From assembly GCA_009760855.2 (NCBI GenBank), contig WPIO01000039.1, positions 3,058,501-3,122,500 of the forward strand: a DNA stretch of 64,000 bases, given 5' to 3'. This document shows, in pieces, positions 44,034 through 54,810 of the stretch. Every line of letters starts with the position of its first letter. Positions within the stretch are counted from its first letter, which is position 1. The position numbers and the translations under genes are program-made. Below the pieces are notes generated by a model. It saw only the letters and a program-made list of their open reading frames with translations. It searched no databases and was not told the origin of the DNA. The stretch comes from Cristatella mucedo. Taxonomy: Eukaryota; Bryozoa; Phylactolaemata; Cristatellidae.

Positions 44034-44764
44034 CTCTTTATCTCTCTCCCCATCCCCACCCCTTTCTTTAGCTCTCCCCTCTCCTTGCTCTATTTCCCCT
44101 ATTACTTTAACACTTTGACTTTGCTTCCTGTCTCTTTCACCAAACTCCTTTCACTCCCTAACACTCTCAGCGCGGGCATGGTTCGAACACGACTCGTGAA
44201 AATACTGCAGCTCGCATCACATAAATGCAAGCGCTTCACTTGGCCATATTGCACTTGCTCGGAGCAAGAAGTCCTTGCAATCCTGCAAGAATCACTAGTA
44301 GAAGAACATTCTAAGCCACGCCTACAGGTCTAGGGTTGGTCAAGCATGGCAGCAATGGTCGGAAACCGAGGCAAATATTAAAATAATTGCTAACATTCAA
44401 AAGACAATTAATAAGTTTAGTCTAAAAATAAATAAAAAATAATGCGATATAAAAGCCATCAACATAGGTTGCTGTCCAGGAGTCTTGCCGGCGGCAGGTA
44501 ATGGTCCCTGTACTTTGAACGTGGTGCCAGCCCACCGGGTGAGTATTGGGGGCGCGGCTGTCGAAGAAACTACTTTCGGAGGTACCGTGTACATTAGCAA
44601 TTGGCAAGTACACACGATGATGGAAAGGCCTCAGTATGCAGGCAAGGACGTCGTATGGCACTTAACAGTGGCTCAATGTTTTGCAAGCTGTCAGAACGAT
44701 AAAGGGGGTAAATCAGCCACGCCATATCCACCCAACTCTGTCAAGAATATTCGTAAAAACGATA
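44034..44764. other. Unassigned; protein-like frame at 44485-44775
   Basis: A pyrimidine-rich stretch (44035-44170) precedes a + frame of 96 codons with GGAAVEETTFGGTVYISNWQ. No family recognised. Confidence 0.3.
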
Positions 44765-45760
44765 GTAGTGCATAATAATAATAATATTGCACTTGATAAA
44801 GCGCCCTCAGAGAACTTAATCTCTTTCTAGGCGCTTTACATTTGCTGCAAAGTGATACGCAATAGAATAGTAAGTAAAATCATGCTTGAAAAACAAACAA
44901 AATGAATAACATGGTTAGGGGTTACATGCACTGGGTCAGCATGCAAATGTGGTTAGTGGCAGCATGAACAGTGTCAGCACGCATAAGCACATCGAGGACG
45001 AATCACAAGGACCCACTAAATGCTGTCCTAAATAGGTATGTTTTAAAGTTTCTTTAAAATGTGGTCAGGTCAGGGGATGTTCTGATGCAGGTCGGGAGGG
45101 AGTTCCAGGCTGTGGGAGCATACGAGCTAAATGCACGGTCTCCAAAGGATTTAAGGTTTGTACGAGGTATTTCTAGACTGTTGGATTCCGAAAAGCGAGT
45201 GGTACGATGCTTTGCCTGATGGGGTAGTATATCTGAAAGATAGGCTGGAGCCATAGAATGAAGAGACCTACAAGTGAGCGACAAAACCTTGAAGTCAATC
45301 CGTTGCTTGACTGGTAACCAGTGCAGGTCGGCGAGAAGTGGAGTAATGTGGCAACTGCGACGCTCACGACAGACAAGCCTAGCTGCAGAGTTTTGCACCA
45401 GCTGCAATCGCCTGATCGCACATGCTGGTAGGCCAGTAAGCAGTGAGTTGCAGAAGTCGAGACGAGATGTCACGAATGCATGGACCAACTTGGACGTGGT
45501 ATCCTTATCTAAACAAGCCCGAATTTTAGCAATGTTATGAAGCTGAAAATAGGCAGATTCGACTGTGGAGCTCATATGGTCGTCTAACGAGAGGTCGCTT
45601 TGGGATATGACACCTAGATTTCGAGCTGATGCAACTGGAGATATGCTGGCAGAGCCAATTTTGAAAGTCAGCCTTTCCAATTTCTGAATAACACTAGGTT
45701 TGCCCATAACTAGTAAGCCACAAAGCAGATGACCAGATAGACACGTATCAGTCATGTTGC
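44765..45760 (-). mobile_element. LINE A, C-terminal RT half plus 3' UTR
   Basis: A 233-codon open frame: [56 protein letters not shown] and AWNSLPTC. The tail with GAGAACTTAATCTCTTTCTA and (TAA)n lies at the low-coordinate end. Homology stops at about 45718. Confidence 0.93.
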
Positions 45761-45944
45761 CGGATATTCACCCAGTATAAGCATGTTTCCGACCCTGCTT
45801 CTAGGATCAGCCTAGCAGCCCAGGAAGTGGAGGCAATATAAACTATCACCAAATTATATGGTGACCAACGATCGCGGCTCAAGGGTACCACACGAGCAGA
45901 AATGTATCAAATCCACCAATTAAACCCTCAACCTATCGCCATTT

Positions 45945-46058
45945 TAAAAATAATAATAATGCACTTAATAAAGTGCCCTCAGAGAACTTAATCTCTTTCT
46001 GGGCACTTTACATTTGCTAGCACGGAGCCCTGAGGTACCCCGTATTCAGGAAATGTCT
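45945..46058 (-). mobile_element. LINE A with large internal deletion
   Basis: The complete 3' tail (45945-46018) is fused directly to RT residues [12 protein letters not shown] (in reverse), so about 1 kb between them is missing. Confidence 0.8.
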
Positions 46059-46059
46059 C

Positions 46060-46553
46060 TTTCTCGTGGAAAACGGGTTTCACTATTCTTATCCACAAGA
46101 AGGGTGACCCAAGCATGCCCAGTAACTTCTGTCCCATTACGCTAGTGCCCACTCTTTACAAGCTGCTCTCGGGCAACCTGGCCACTAGGCTGTGCAAGTT
46201 CACTGGTGGCCGTGGGCTGCTGTCACTGCAACAAAAGGGCTTTGTTCCGGTTGAGGATGGCTTCGTAGAGCAGTCCTTTCTTGTGAAGAGTGCCTTTGAT
46301 GAGGCCAGAGATCGGCAGGGCGCTGGTGTTGTGTACTCGGCGTTCCTCGACCTACAGAATGCCTTCGGCATCATTCCACATGTCTCCCTTCTCAGCGTGC
46401 TTCGGCATGCCGGGGTGGAGATCTTCTGCAGGTTTGTTGAGCACCTCTATACCAGCTCGCTCCTGGAACTTCGGGTACGCAACGAGACGTTGGTGGCGTT
46501 TTCTACGACTACCGGCGTCCGGCAGGGCGACCCTAGCACCGATCCTCTTTGAT
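46060..46553 (+). mobile_element. LINE C (R2/NeSL-like) RT, left part
   Basis: WKTGFTILIHKKGDPSMPSN, FCPITLVPTLYKLLSGNLAT, GFVPVEDGFVEQSF, FLDLQNAFGIIPH and TGVRQGDP. The vocabulary is that of the R2/NeSL/HERO LINE group and differs from LINEs A and B. A one-base loss after GDP shifts the frame before the LINE B insertion. Confidence 0.8.
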
Positions 46554-48305
46554 GCGATGCGGCTACCTTAATAAGGTCTAGCAAAAAGAGCTCATCTCCT
46601 GAAGACCCTATTCCATCATCTCTGTGGTCTCCATTGGCAGGCCTACTTAGCCCTGCCATAACCAATATTTTAATGCTTCTTTGGAAAAAGGGATCGTCCC
46701 CAAGTCCTTCAAATCGGCAATCGTTAGACCCATACTTAAAAAGCCTGGATTAGATACAGAGGTCCTTGCAAACTATCGCCCAGTTTCCCTTCTTCCTTTC
46801 TTGTCAAAGATTCTGGAGAAAATTAATACTAAGCAGCTGGTTGAACATATTGAAAATAATGAAATGTCAGAAACATTTCAATCGGGGTTCAAGAGGCAGC
46901 ACTCCACTAAAACTGCTCTCCTCCGTGTTAACAATGACATTCTACGTAGCAACGATGGTGGGAATGCCACTGCCCTAGCTCTGCTAGATCTGTCTGCTGC
47001 CTCCGACACCATTAATCACGATGTTCTGCTTGAACGATTGAGAATAACCATCGGTCTGGCAGACGAAGCACTGGCATGATTTAAATCGTACTTGTCTGAT
47101 CGTGTTCAATCCGTGTCGTGTGGGGGTCAGGTCTCACGCATGAGACGGATCACCTGTGAAGTCCTTCAAGGGTCTGTACTCAGTCCCTTGCTGTTCTCCA
47201 TTTATACACAACCTCTGGAAAAAGTGGTTAAGGCCCATGGAATAGGATATCACTTCTATGCTGACGATACTCAGTTGTATTTGTCATTCAAACCGTCGGA
47301 ATCTGCTGCTGCAGCAACTGAGAAACTGAATGCTTGCCTTGCCGATATTCGATGCTGAATGTCGGAAAACTCTTGAAATTAAATGACGATAAAACCGAAC
47401 TGCTGCTCATAGGACACCCTAAGCGTGTGGCTGGATTAAACTGCTTTGCTGTTCTAATAGGTGATGCTATTGTGCGACCTTCACCACGTGCTCGTAATTT
47501 AGGTTGCGTGTTCGACAACTGCCTCAATTTCAAAAGCTTCATTCAGAAGACTGCCTCTACAGCTAGCCATCACATCCAATCCCTATCCAAGATTACGAGC
47601 TATCTTCCACAATGGCTTGTAAAAAATTTAACTAGCTCATTAGTTCTGTCTCGGCTTGATTACTGTAATTCCCTTTTGGCTGGGCTACCAAAGAAAGCAA
47701 ATAGGCCACTGCAGCTGGCTATGAATATGGCTGAAAGGCTAATCTTCAAGTCCCGGAGGTTTGAGCACGTGTCTCCTTAGCTAAAAGAGCTAGGATGGAT
47801 GGCGAGGGAGCAACGGATACAGAGCAAAGTAATTACGCTGACCCACAAGGCCCGCCACGGCTTGACTCCTTCGTACCTAGCTGAACTGCTGCACCAGTTT
47901 CAGCCTATTTGCGCCCTCAGGTCCTGTGTGGACAATAAATTAGCTGTCCCATTCCTCCGCTTAAAGACCATTGGTGACAGAAGCTTTAGCTCTGCAGGTC
48001 CTAGACTGTGGAACTCGCTTCCACAATTCTTGCGCAACGACAACTACTCTCCTACTGCCGACTATGGCACATCCTTTTCAGCGGTCCTGAGCTGCTACTT
48101 CCATGCTGCTCACTACCTCAACTGCTCTGCTGACTCTGCTATGCTTCCCACTTTCTCTTTGTTGTGTGAGACGAAGTCTGTTGGCTACCGAATGCGTGCC
48201 GAAAGCCGCTTAGGATGTGAGTGCGCTATACAAAACTCTCCATCGTAACACCAACATAGTCTTTATGACTTTGTGGAGTTACAGAAGGAGATACATTACA
48301 TTACA
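46554..48305 (+). mobile_element. LINE B, longest copy, inside LINE C
   Basis: Begins in the linker before RT (RSSKKSSSPEDPIPSSLW) and then a full [67 protein letters not shown] and FYADDTQLYL (catalytic YADD). Then the C-terminal region and the tail GAGATACATTACATTACA. Broken by TGA at 47080 (Trp expected), TGA at 47358 and further stops near 47780. Flanked by TTTGAT. Confidence 0.95.
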
Positions 48306-49110
48306 TTTGATCTGGGAATGGAACCGGTTGTCAGGCTCGCTGCTAACATGCACAAATCTTGTTTCCAACTTGGCGGAACCACCCTGTCGGTTTGTGCCTT
48401 GGCAGATGACCTCGCCCTGTTCTCAGGCACGTCTTCTGGTCTTCAGGACCTCGTGTCCGCAGTTGAACAGGCTCCGTCGATGCTGGTCATACAGTTCCGG
48501 CCGGCAAAGTGCTGTATCGTCGCCCGAAAGGGTGCGAAGGCCTTGCCCACCTCAATCACCTACATGACAGGTGGATCCCCGAGCTGCCGGAGACCGAGTC
48601 AGTGGCCTACCTTGGAGCCCGCAGGGTCTCGGACAGCCTAGGGCTGAAATAGAGCAGGCCTCCTCTTCCCTTGCAACATTAACCTTCTTCAGGCCAGCCT
48701 TCTCGCCCCTTGACACCTTGATGACTTGAGCTTAACGCCTTGATGACTTCCTTCCTGCGATGGCTTGACTACCTTTGTAGGGTGCGGCTTATGCCTAACT
48801 AAGGCTGCTCTGCAACCAGCCGAAAAGGCGCTGGTGGAGCTATGACGCTTCGGGTGTGGTGTGCCGAACTTTGCATCGGTGCATTTCCGTTTGCGCCTCG
48901 CTCTGCAGGCAGTCTTGGCTTGATCGGCTTCGAAACGAATGCCTCTATCGTACGAGCTGTGCAAGCCTGTCGCATGCTGTGTTCGCCTGATGCATGCGTC
49001 GGTCACATCCTTAGATATGTTTGGGTCCAGGATATGGCCACCGACATGAGTGGTGTAATTAACGTGTTGCACCAAAAAGAAGTTCTCGGGACAGTCAAGA
49101 AATGAGCAGA
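48306..49110 (+). mobile_element. LINE C (R2/NeSL-like) RT, right part
   Basis: Resumes FDLGMEPVVRLAANMHKSCF, with CALADDLALFSGTSSGLQDL (the A-D-D of the RT) and FRPAKCCIVARKG, then AGSLGLIGFETNASIVRAVQ, the typical post-RT GGLGL motif of this group. Several stops and frameshifts. Confidence 0.82.
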
Positions 49111-49149
49111 CCTGACTGTTGCCAGGGTTGTCAAAGTGAATATTGAAGT

Positions 49150-49690
49150 CTCGTGCAATCTATAACGGCCTGTCACACACGAATATTTTAGTGAGGAACA
49201 CCAAAAACTTCTCCATAAACCAGGTTAGACAGCCACAGAAGGTCGGTAGATCACAACTGTGAGAGGCGCGATCTTTAATGGTGACTGATAACAACTGAAT
49301 CAAACGATGGCCCGTGCAAAGAGCCGCAAGTCCTATAGCCAAACAACTCAAGAATAACGACAGCACCCATGCCACCCACCTTGTCTGACCTCATAGACTG
49401 AAAGAACGAGAGCCTGGGTGGGATAATCTCAGATACACAGTCACCACAGCAGGGCATCATTTATGACTGGGTCAGCAAAAATACATCTAGCTTCTCCTGG
49501 AAAACCTGATCGTGGACAAGCAGCCCCTTAGTTTCTAATGAGTGGACATTCAACAGGCGTAATTGAAGAGGCTGTCCCAAGCCTGCGGGCCAACCGACAG
49601 GAAGTAGGGGTCTGAAGCGAGTATGTTCAGTATTTGAGGCGGACTTCAACTGAAGTTCCAGGTAGATGGCCCATTTACTGATGACTTAAT
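49150..49690 (-). mobile_element. LINE apurinic-type endonuclease fragment
   Basis: In reverse: LQLRLLNVHSLETKGLLVHD, QEKLDVFLLTQS, then PGSRSFSL..GQTRW and TWFMEKFLVFLTKIFV. These are the N-terminal and central parts of an L2/CR1-type endonuclease, with stops. It has no RT on its own strand downstream. Confidence 0.7.
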
Positions 49691-49784
49691 ACAGGGTATT
49701 GCAGAACACATCAGATCGAAATCATAAATTTTACTAGAATCGTGTCAAACAAGCAGAGCTGAACTCCCACATTAAATTTCACTC

Positions 49785-51830
49785 TGATATATAATAATAA
49801 TCAAATACTTGATAAAGCTCCCTCAGAGAACTCAAGCTCTTTCTAGGCGCTTTACATTTGCTGCAAAGGAAAAACGATCGAATGGTTAGTGGTTACATGC
49901 TCAACAAAAACAAGAAACACATGGTTAGGGGCAACATGCACAGGGTCAGCACGCATAAGCATATAAAGGTCGAATCACAGGTACCCACTAAATGTTGTGA
50001 CAATTAGGTATGTTTTAATTTCTTTTTAAACGTGGACAAGTCAGGGGATGTCATGACACTAGTTGGAAGTGAGTTCCAGGCTTTGGGAGAATACGAACTA
50101 AAGGCACGGTCTCCAAAGGATTGGAGGTTTGTAAGAGGTAAAACAGTTACATTTCGAATAGCGGGTGGTACCATGCTTAGCCTGGTGGGGCACTAGATCT
50201 GATATGTAGGCTAGAGCAAAAGAATGAAGCGACCTAAAAGTGAGCGACAAACCCTTGAAGTCGATAAATTGCTTGACGAGGAGCCATTGCAGGTCGGCCA
50301 GAAATTGGTGTGATGTGGTGATTGCGACACTCACGACAGACAAGCCTAGCTGCAGAATTTTGCACCAGCTGTAAGTGCCTGGGTGCACAGGTCGGTAGAC
50401 CACAAGCAGTGAGGTACAGAAGTCAAGACGAGATGTAGCGACCAACTTAAATGTGGTATCCCTGTCTAAAAAAGCCCGAATTTTAGCAATATTATGTATC
50501 TGAAAAATAGGCAGACTTGATTGTAGAGCTGGTATGGTCGTCTTACAAAAGGTCACTTTGGAACATGACACCTAGATTTCGTGCAGATTCAACAGAATAT
50601 ATGCTGGCAGAGCCGATTTTGAGTGTCAGCCTTTCCAATCTCTGAATCACACTGGGTTTGCCCATAACTAGTAAGTTAGATTGATTATCGTTAAGTTTTA
50701 GACAATTTGCTGACATCCATGTGCGGATGTCATGAATACATGCAGCAAGGGAGTTGAGAGAATTCGATGTGCTCGAGGGCTGGGAGGGATGAAAGCAAAG
50801 GTACAACTGAGTGTCATTTGCTTAAAAGTGAAAGTCTAGATTGTGCTTGGCAATCACATCGGCAAGGGAAAGAGTATAAACGGTGAAAAGAACCAGACCA
50901 AGCATGGCACCTTGTGGTACCCATATTTCAGAGGTTCCTCGGATGATCTTTGTCCATTCACGTCAATACTCTGTAGTATCTCACTGAAATAAGACCTGAA
51001 CCATTGCAATGTAGTGCCAGTAATGCCCAAGCGAGATGAGAGGCAGTCAAGCAGGACTTGGTGATCGATAGTACCAAAAGCTGCCGAAAGTTCCAGCAAA
51101 ACAAGCAGAGATACTGTAACCATGTCTGCATCCTAAGTAGGTCGCTGTACACCCAAAACAATGCTGACTCTATGGAGTGATTAGCTCTAAACCAGACTGG
51201 AACTTACTAGTAAGGTTTGAAGTTTCAATATATGAGTTCAACTGATCTGCCACGACTCGTTCCAGTGGCTTTGATAGGAACGATAGAAGGGAGACTGGGC
51301 AGAAGTTGCTTAAGTTCTCTTGGACTAGTGTTGCTTTCTTGAGTAGTGGCCTTACTACAGCCTTCTTGAGAGGTGCTGGGACATGACCTGAGGCTAATGA
51401 CATAGCAACGATGCTAGTTATGCATGGCAGCAGCATATCAATGCATCGTAGAAGCAGGACATGAGGAATAGGGTACAAAGGACTCGTTGTATTCTTTGAT
51501 TGGGAAATGAGCTTCAGGACGAGGTCACTAGTGACCTGCTTGAATGTGGACGTTGAGGTATAGCCAGGAATCAGGGTACAGCATTCTGGGGGGTGCTGCC
51601 ATGGTAAGAATGGACTCCCTGATCTTGTCTATCTTCTGGACGAAGAAGCTAGAGAGGCGATCAGCAAGATTATCACAGGGATCAATAGATAAAGAGCTAA
51701 CCTGGGAGCAGTTGAGAAGATGGTTGATCGTCGACATCAGCATTTTTTGAATAAATGAAGTATTAGCCGAGCCATGGAATGTACAAGGCATCAAGCTACA
51801 CTAAAAAGGAAGCTGCATAAAAGTCTCAAG
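49785..51830 (-). mobile_element. LINE A, RT through tail, multiply disrupted
   Basis: From high to low coordinates: DNLADRLSSFFVQKIDKIRE (linker), [81 protein letters not shown]-terminal blocks, 3' UTR, and the tail with (TTA)n at about 49790. The YADD region reads TLSFHFxANDTQLYL-like and is disrupted. Several frameshifts. Confidence 0.92.
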
Positions 51831-52189
51831 CATGCAGCTCGATAAGCTTCACACACACATCTATCCCGATCTACCAAGGTTCAACAAGTTAGGATACAAG
51901 TCACTTATGATGCAGAAATCAGTAAAAATGTATTTGTAGATATTTTGCTTCTCAGTTAGACATGGTTTGCATAATCAGCTTTTCTTTTATGTGGAAGTCA
52001 ATAGATCTTCAGATCCCATTTCCAACATGTTTGTCTTTTGGAAGGTACCCTAAACAAATATTCGATTGTTCGAACAATTGTATAGGTATTTTCTTGAAAT
52101 TCCCCATACGAACCAACACGTGTACCTTCAGGTGGTCAGGCAAGTTGAATTGCAAAGTAGAAATACTTTGCTTTGTGGATCGTTATATT

Positions 52190-52435
52190 TAGCAGCAAGA
52201 TAACGGCCCTAAGCATACCGTCAGGCCAATAAAGCATTTTTTGATAAACGCAGAGTGATGCTCATGCAGTGGCCAGCCGTCACCAGATCTGAATCCCATA
52301 GAACGTTTATGGGACAATGTCGACAGGCAGATGAGGCATGATGTTCGGCATACGTCAGCAGCTGACCTTTTCAGTAATGTTCAATTAAGGCTCTGTGGAA
52401 TGCTACAGTGGTGGGCTAATTGAAAGTTGTTCAAT
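52190..52435 (+). mobile_element. Tc1/mariner transposase remnant (C-terminal)
   Basis: QDNGPKHTVRPIKHFL, then after a frameshift near 52262 WPAV(T)SPDLNPIE-type sequence (GATCTGAATCCCATAGAACG), LWDNVDRQMRHDV. These are the second catalytic Asp and third acidic residue regions of a DD-E transposase. No inverted ends were found. Confidence 0.85.
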
Positions 52436-52436
52436 G

Positions 52437-52438
<2 letters not shown>

Positions 52439-52475
<37 letters not shown>

Positions 52476-52488
52476 TGTGTGTTGTGTG

Positions 52489-52532
<44 letters not shown>

Positions 52533-52557
52533 TAGATATATATATAGATATATATAT
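52439..52557. repeat. (TA)n with ATAG/GTGT interruptions
   Basis: Two TA arrays separated by GCGTGTGTGTTGTGTG. Confidence 0.95.
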
Positions 52558-52581
52558 AATTCACTTGCATAGCACCTAAAG

Positions 52582-53152
52582 TGAATCTTGCTTCCTATCT
52601 GCATCTTACCTACTCGACTCTTACTCAGGTCTTCATTTTTGTGGGAGATTTACACGGCAGTCTTGCTCTAAATCTTGCTTCCTATGCGGTCCAACCACAG
52701 ATCGTTCATGGGAAAATTAACTTTGTTAGGGAGGTAGGAAATGGCCGTCCGTCATGCATCTCTCTACGGCCATGTTCGCTCATAATTATCGGCAGAATGA
52801 AACCTGTCCTCTATAGCTTTTACCAATCGCAGCCTCATAATGTGGTTATGGATGCATAGCTCATACGAGTGTCCCATAAACAGTGACTCGAGTAGAAAGC
52901 ATCGATAATTTCGCCGGCCAAGTCGTCTGCCATTCCCTTCGAAGCAACGAAGAAGCCATGACCTGAACGGCACCTATGATTGGTCGCTTGCTAATTCTTG
53001 TCTGAGTCTTGGCCGAAGAAGTAGAACCCCGTTTGACTGATGAGTCTTCGTTGAGTCTTCCCTAAGTCTTGGGAAAAAACCTGCCGTATTGGTGACGTAT
53101 ACACCGAAGACTCAAGTAAGTAGGAAGCAGGTAGGAAGCAAGACTCACTAAA
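52582..53152. mobile_element. Candidate non-autonomous DNA transposon with inverted ends
   Basis: The left end GTGAATCTTGCTTCCTATCT and the right end AGGTAGGAAGCAAGACTCAC are imperfect inverted repeats over about 45 bases. They end in CTCAGGTCTTC (left) and GAAGACTCAAGTAAG (right). TAA is found next to both ends. Short GAGTCTT motifs recur internally. No transposase recognised. Confidence 0.6.
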
Positions 53153-54567
53153 TAAATACGGTTTAAGGCTAGCAGCATTGCCATGGACCAAACCAGGGGG
53201 AGGCCTCTACGTCATAGCTGATAAGGGAGGTCTTGCAGAATCGTAATAGGCAACATCATAATAAATGCTACAGACACATCATATGTGTTTGTAGGCTGTT
53301 AGTAAATAGTTTTGCATTCTGTGAGCAACTAGCATGCCTGGTATCGTAGATAATCCTATTACTATCCAAAGACAGTAGCAGCAACAGCAGTTCGGGCCAT
53401 TCCTCGAGGACTTGTTTTTGCAAAAGAGTGCAATAAGATTTATGAGTTGATTGAAAACTGAAATCAACAACAGAAATCGTTAAGTCGTTAGCAGTTGCTT
53501 ACTGCCAGCAAAACATCGGCATGTCTAAAAAGGTGCAAACCAGAAATGAATTATTTAGGAATGCTTCCAGTAACCAGTAAATGGCATCAAACCCTCAGCC
53601 TAGAAGTTACAGAGAACAACGTATCTCATGCCATACTGACTTGTGCCAATAGATGTGGCAACCACTGTCCAGAAGATCCCCTATCTCCTTGATTGACTGT
53701 CTAATTCTAGTTTTGATTGTTTTCTGAGTGAAGAGTTTCATTTTATAGTTTTTCCTTAGCAAACGTCACAGATTGTGGGTTCACTTTAGTTTGAGTGTCA
53801 GAATTGGTTCTACGGTACTATTTGCAAATTTAAGAGAATATTTGAGCTACAGTTTGGCAAAAGTTATTAGTATATAGGTTCTAGAAGGGCATGCATTTGT
53901 TAATGGCATGTATAAATATATAGATACATGTGTACTAAATATATAAGTAGGTAGAAACAAAACATAGCTGCTTGCCCGAGTCTGGTTGTAGTGGTAGATC
54001 TTATTCTTTTCAGCACTTTGGTACCAAGAGGCCCTGCGGCTATGCATTTACTCACTATTGCGGATAAGTTATACTCGGCCGTCTCAGACTAACTGAAATG
54101 TCAAATAGAGTTTGGTGCGGTTGCTGGTGTTGCATGATATCGCCGAGCATCTAAACTACCAAGGTATGTAAACCTAGGGCTTACTTTGTTCGACTCGTAG
54201 AGATCGTTGCCACTTAGCTGACCACCAAGTGCCTAGCTCAGCGTTTCCTATTTGCTGCCATTCCTCTATGGCCTAAACCTACCATACGAGGACAGGAAAA
54301 ACAACGGGTGGCTAACAGAACCCTGGAGACATCAAATCCCCCAGTTTGATTAGCAAATTGTAATGAACAGGATCGCATCAGTGTGTATATCAGGAATGAT
54401 TCTCCACAAGTTTGGGGAAGCACGTTAGATACAATCCTATTTCTCAGGAGATGCCTCTAGTCTGACAGCGAACCCTAGCTACAGCTACGACACAAAGGGT
54501 CGAAAGAGCAAACAGACAAATAGCCGTCAGCAGCGCCAGTGGAAACTGAAAAATCAGGGTGCAAGCA
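53153..54567. other. Intergenic, downstream of NADSYN1
   Basis: AT-rich with no recognised gene or repeat. The NADSYN1 3' UTR should lie at the high-coordinate end. Confidence 0.45.
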
Positions 54568-54810
54568 TCAAGGTCCAAACAGAGCAACTGAACCAAGCCC
54601 AGCCGCTAGGGGTGCCACCTGATGCCATCTTACGTCATCATCAATCTTCTTAAACTGCCATGGCCACCAGACGTTGTAGAGAAACTGCCGGTGATCATAG
54701 CGATTGTCATCCGGTGAATATGATTCGGCATAATATGAGGGAGTTATAATGGTCATCTTGTGACGATTGATAGCATAGCAACGAAAAAAGTGCTTGACTT
54801 TTTCGGCCAC
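54568..54810 (-). CDS. NADSYN1: NADSYN1 terminal exon
   Basis: Acceptor TACCTGCAG|GTGGCC. Encodes [20 protein letters not shown], then [10 protein letters not shown] and [15 protein letters not shown], the conserved C-terminus, followed by a short lineage-specific end (LGSVALFGP) and a stop. No clear AATAAA was found downstream. Confidence 0.95.
   Translation of the reverse strand: MAEKVKHFFRCYAINRHKMTIITPSYYAESYSPDDNRYDHRQFLYNVWWPWQFKKIDDDVRWHQVAPLAAGLGSVALFGP

Noticed and set aside
44485-44775. 96-codon frame as a coding exon
   Set aside because: It begins after a pyrimidine-rich tract and runs into LINE A tail sequence. No homology or splice support, so left unassigned.
46115-48641. A multi-exon host gene with reverse-transcriptase-like domains
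   Set aside because: Explained fully by LINE C interrupted by LINE B with a TTTGAT duplication. There is no splicing signal at the junctions.
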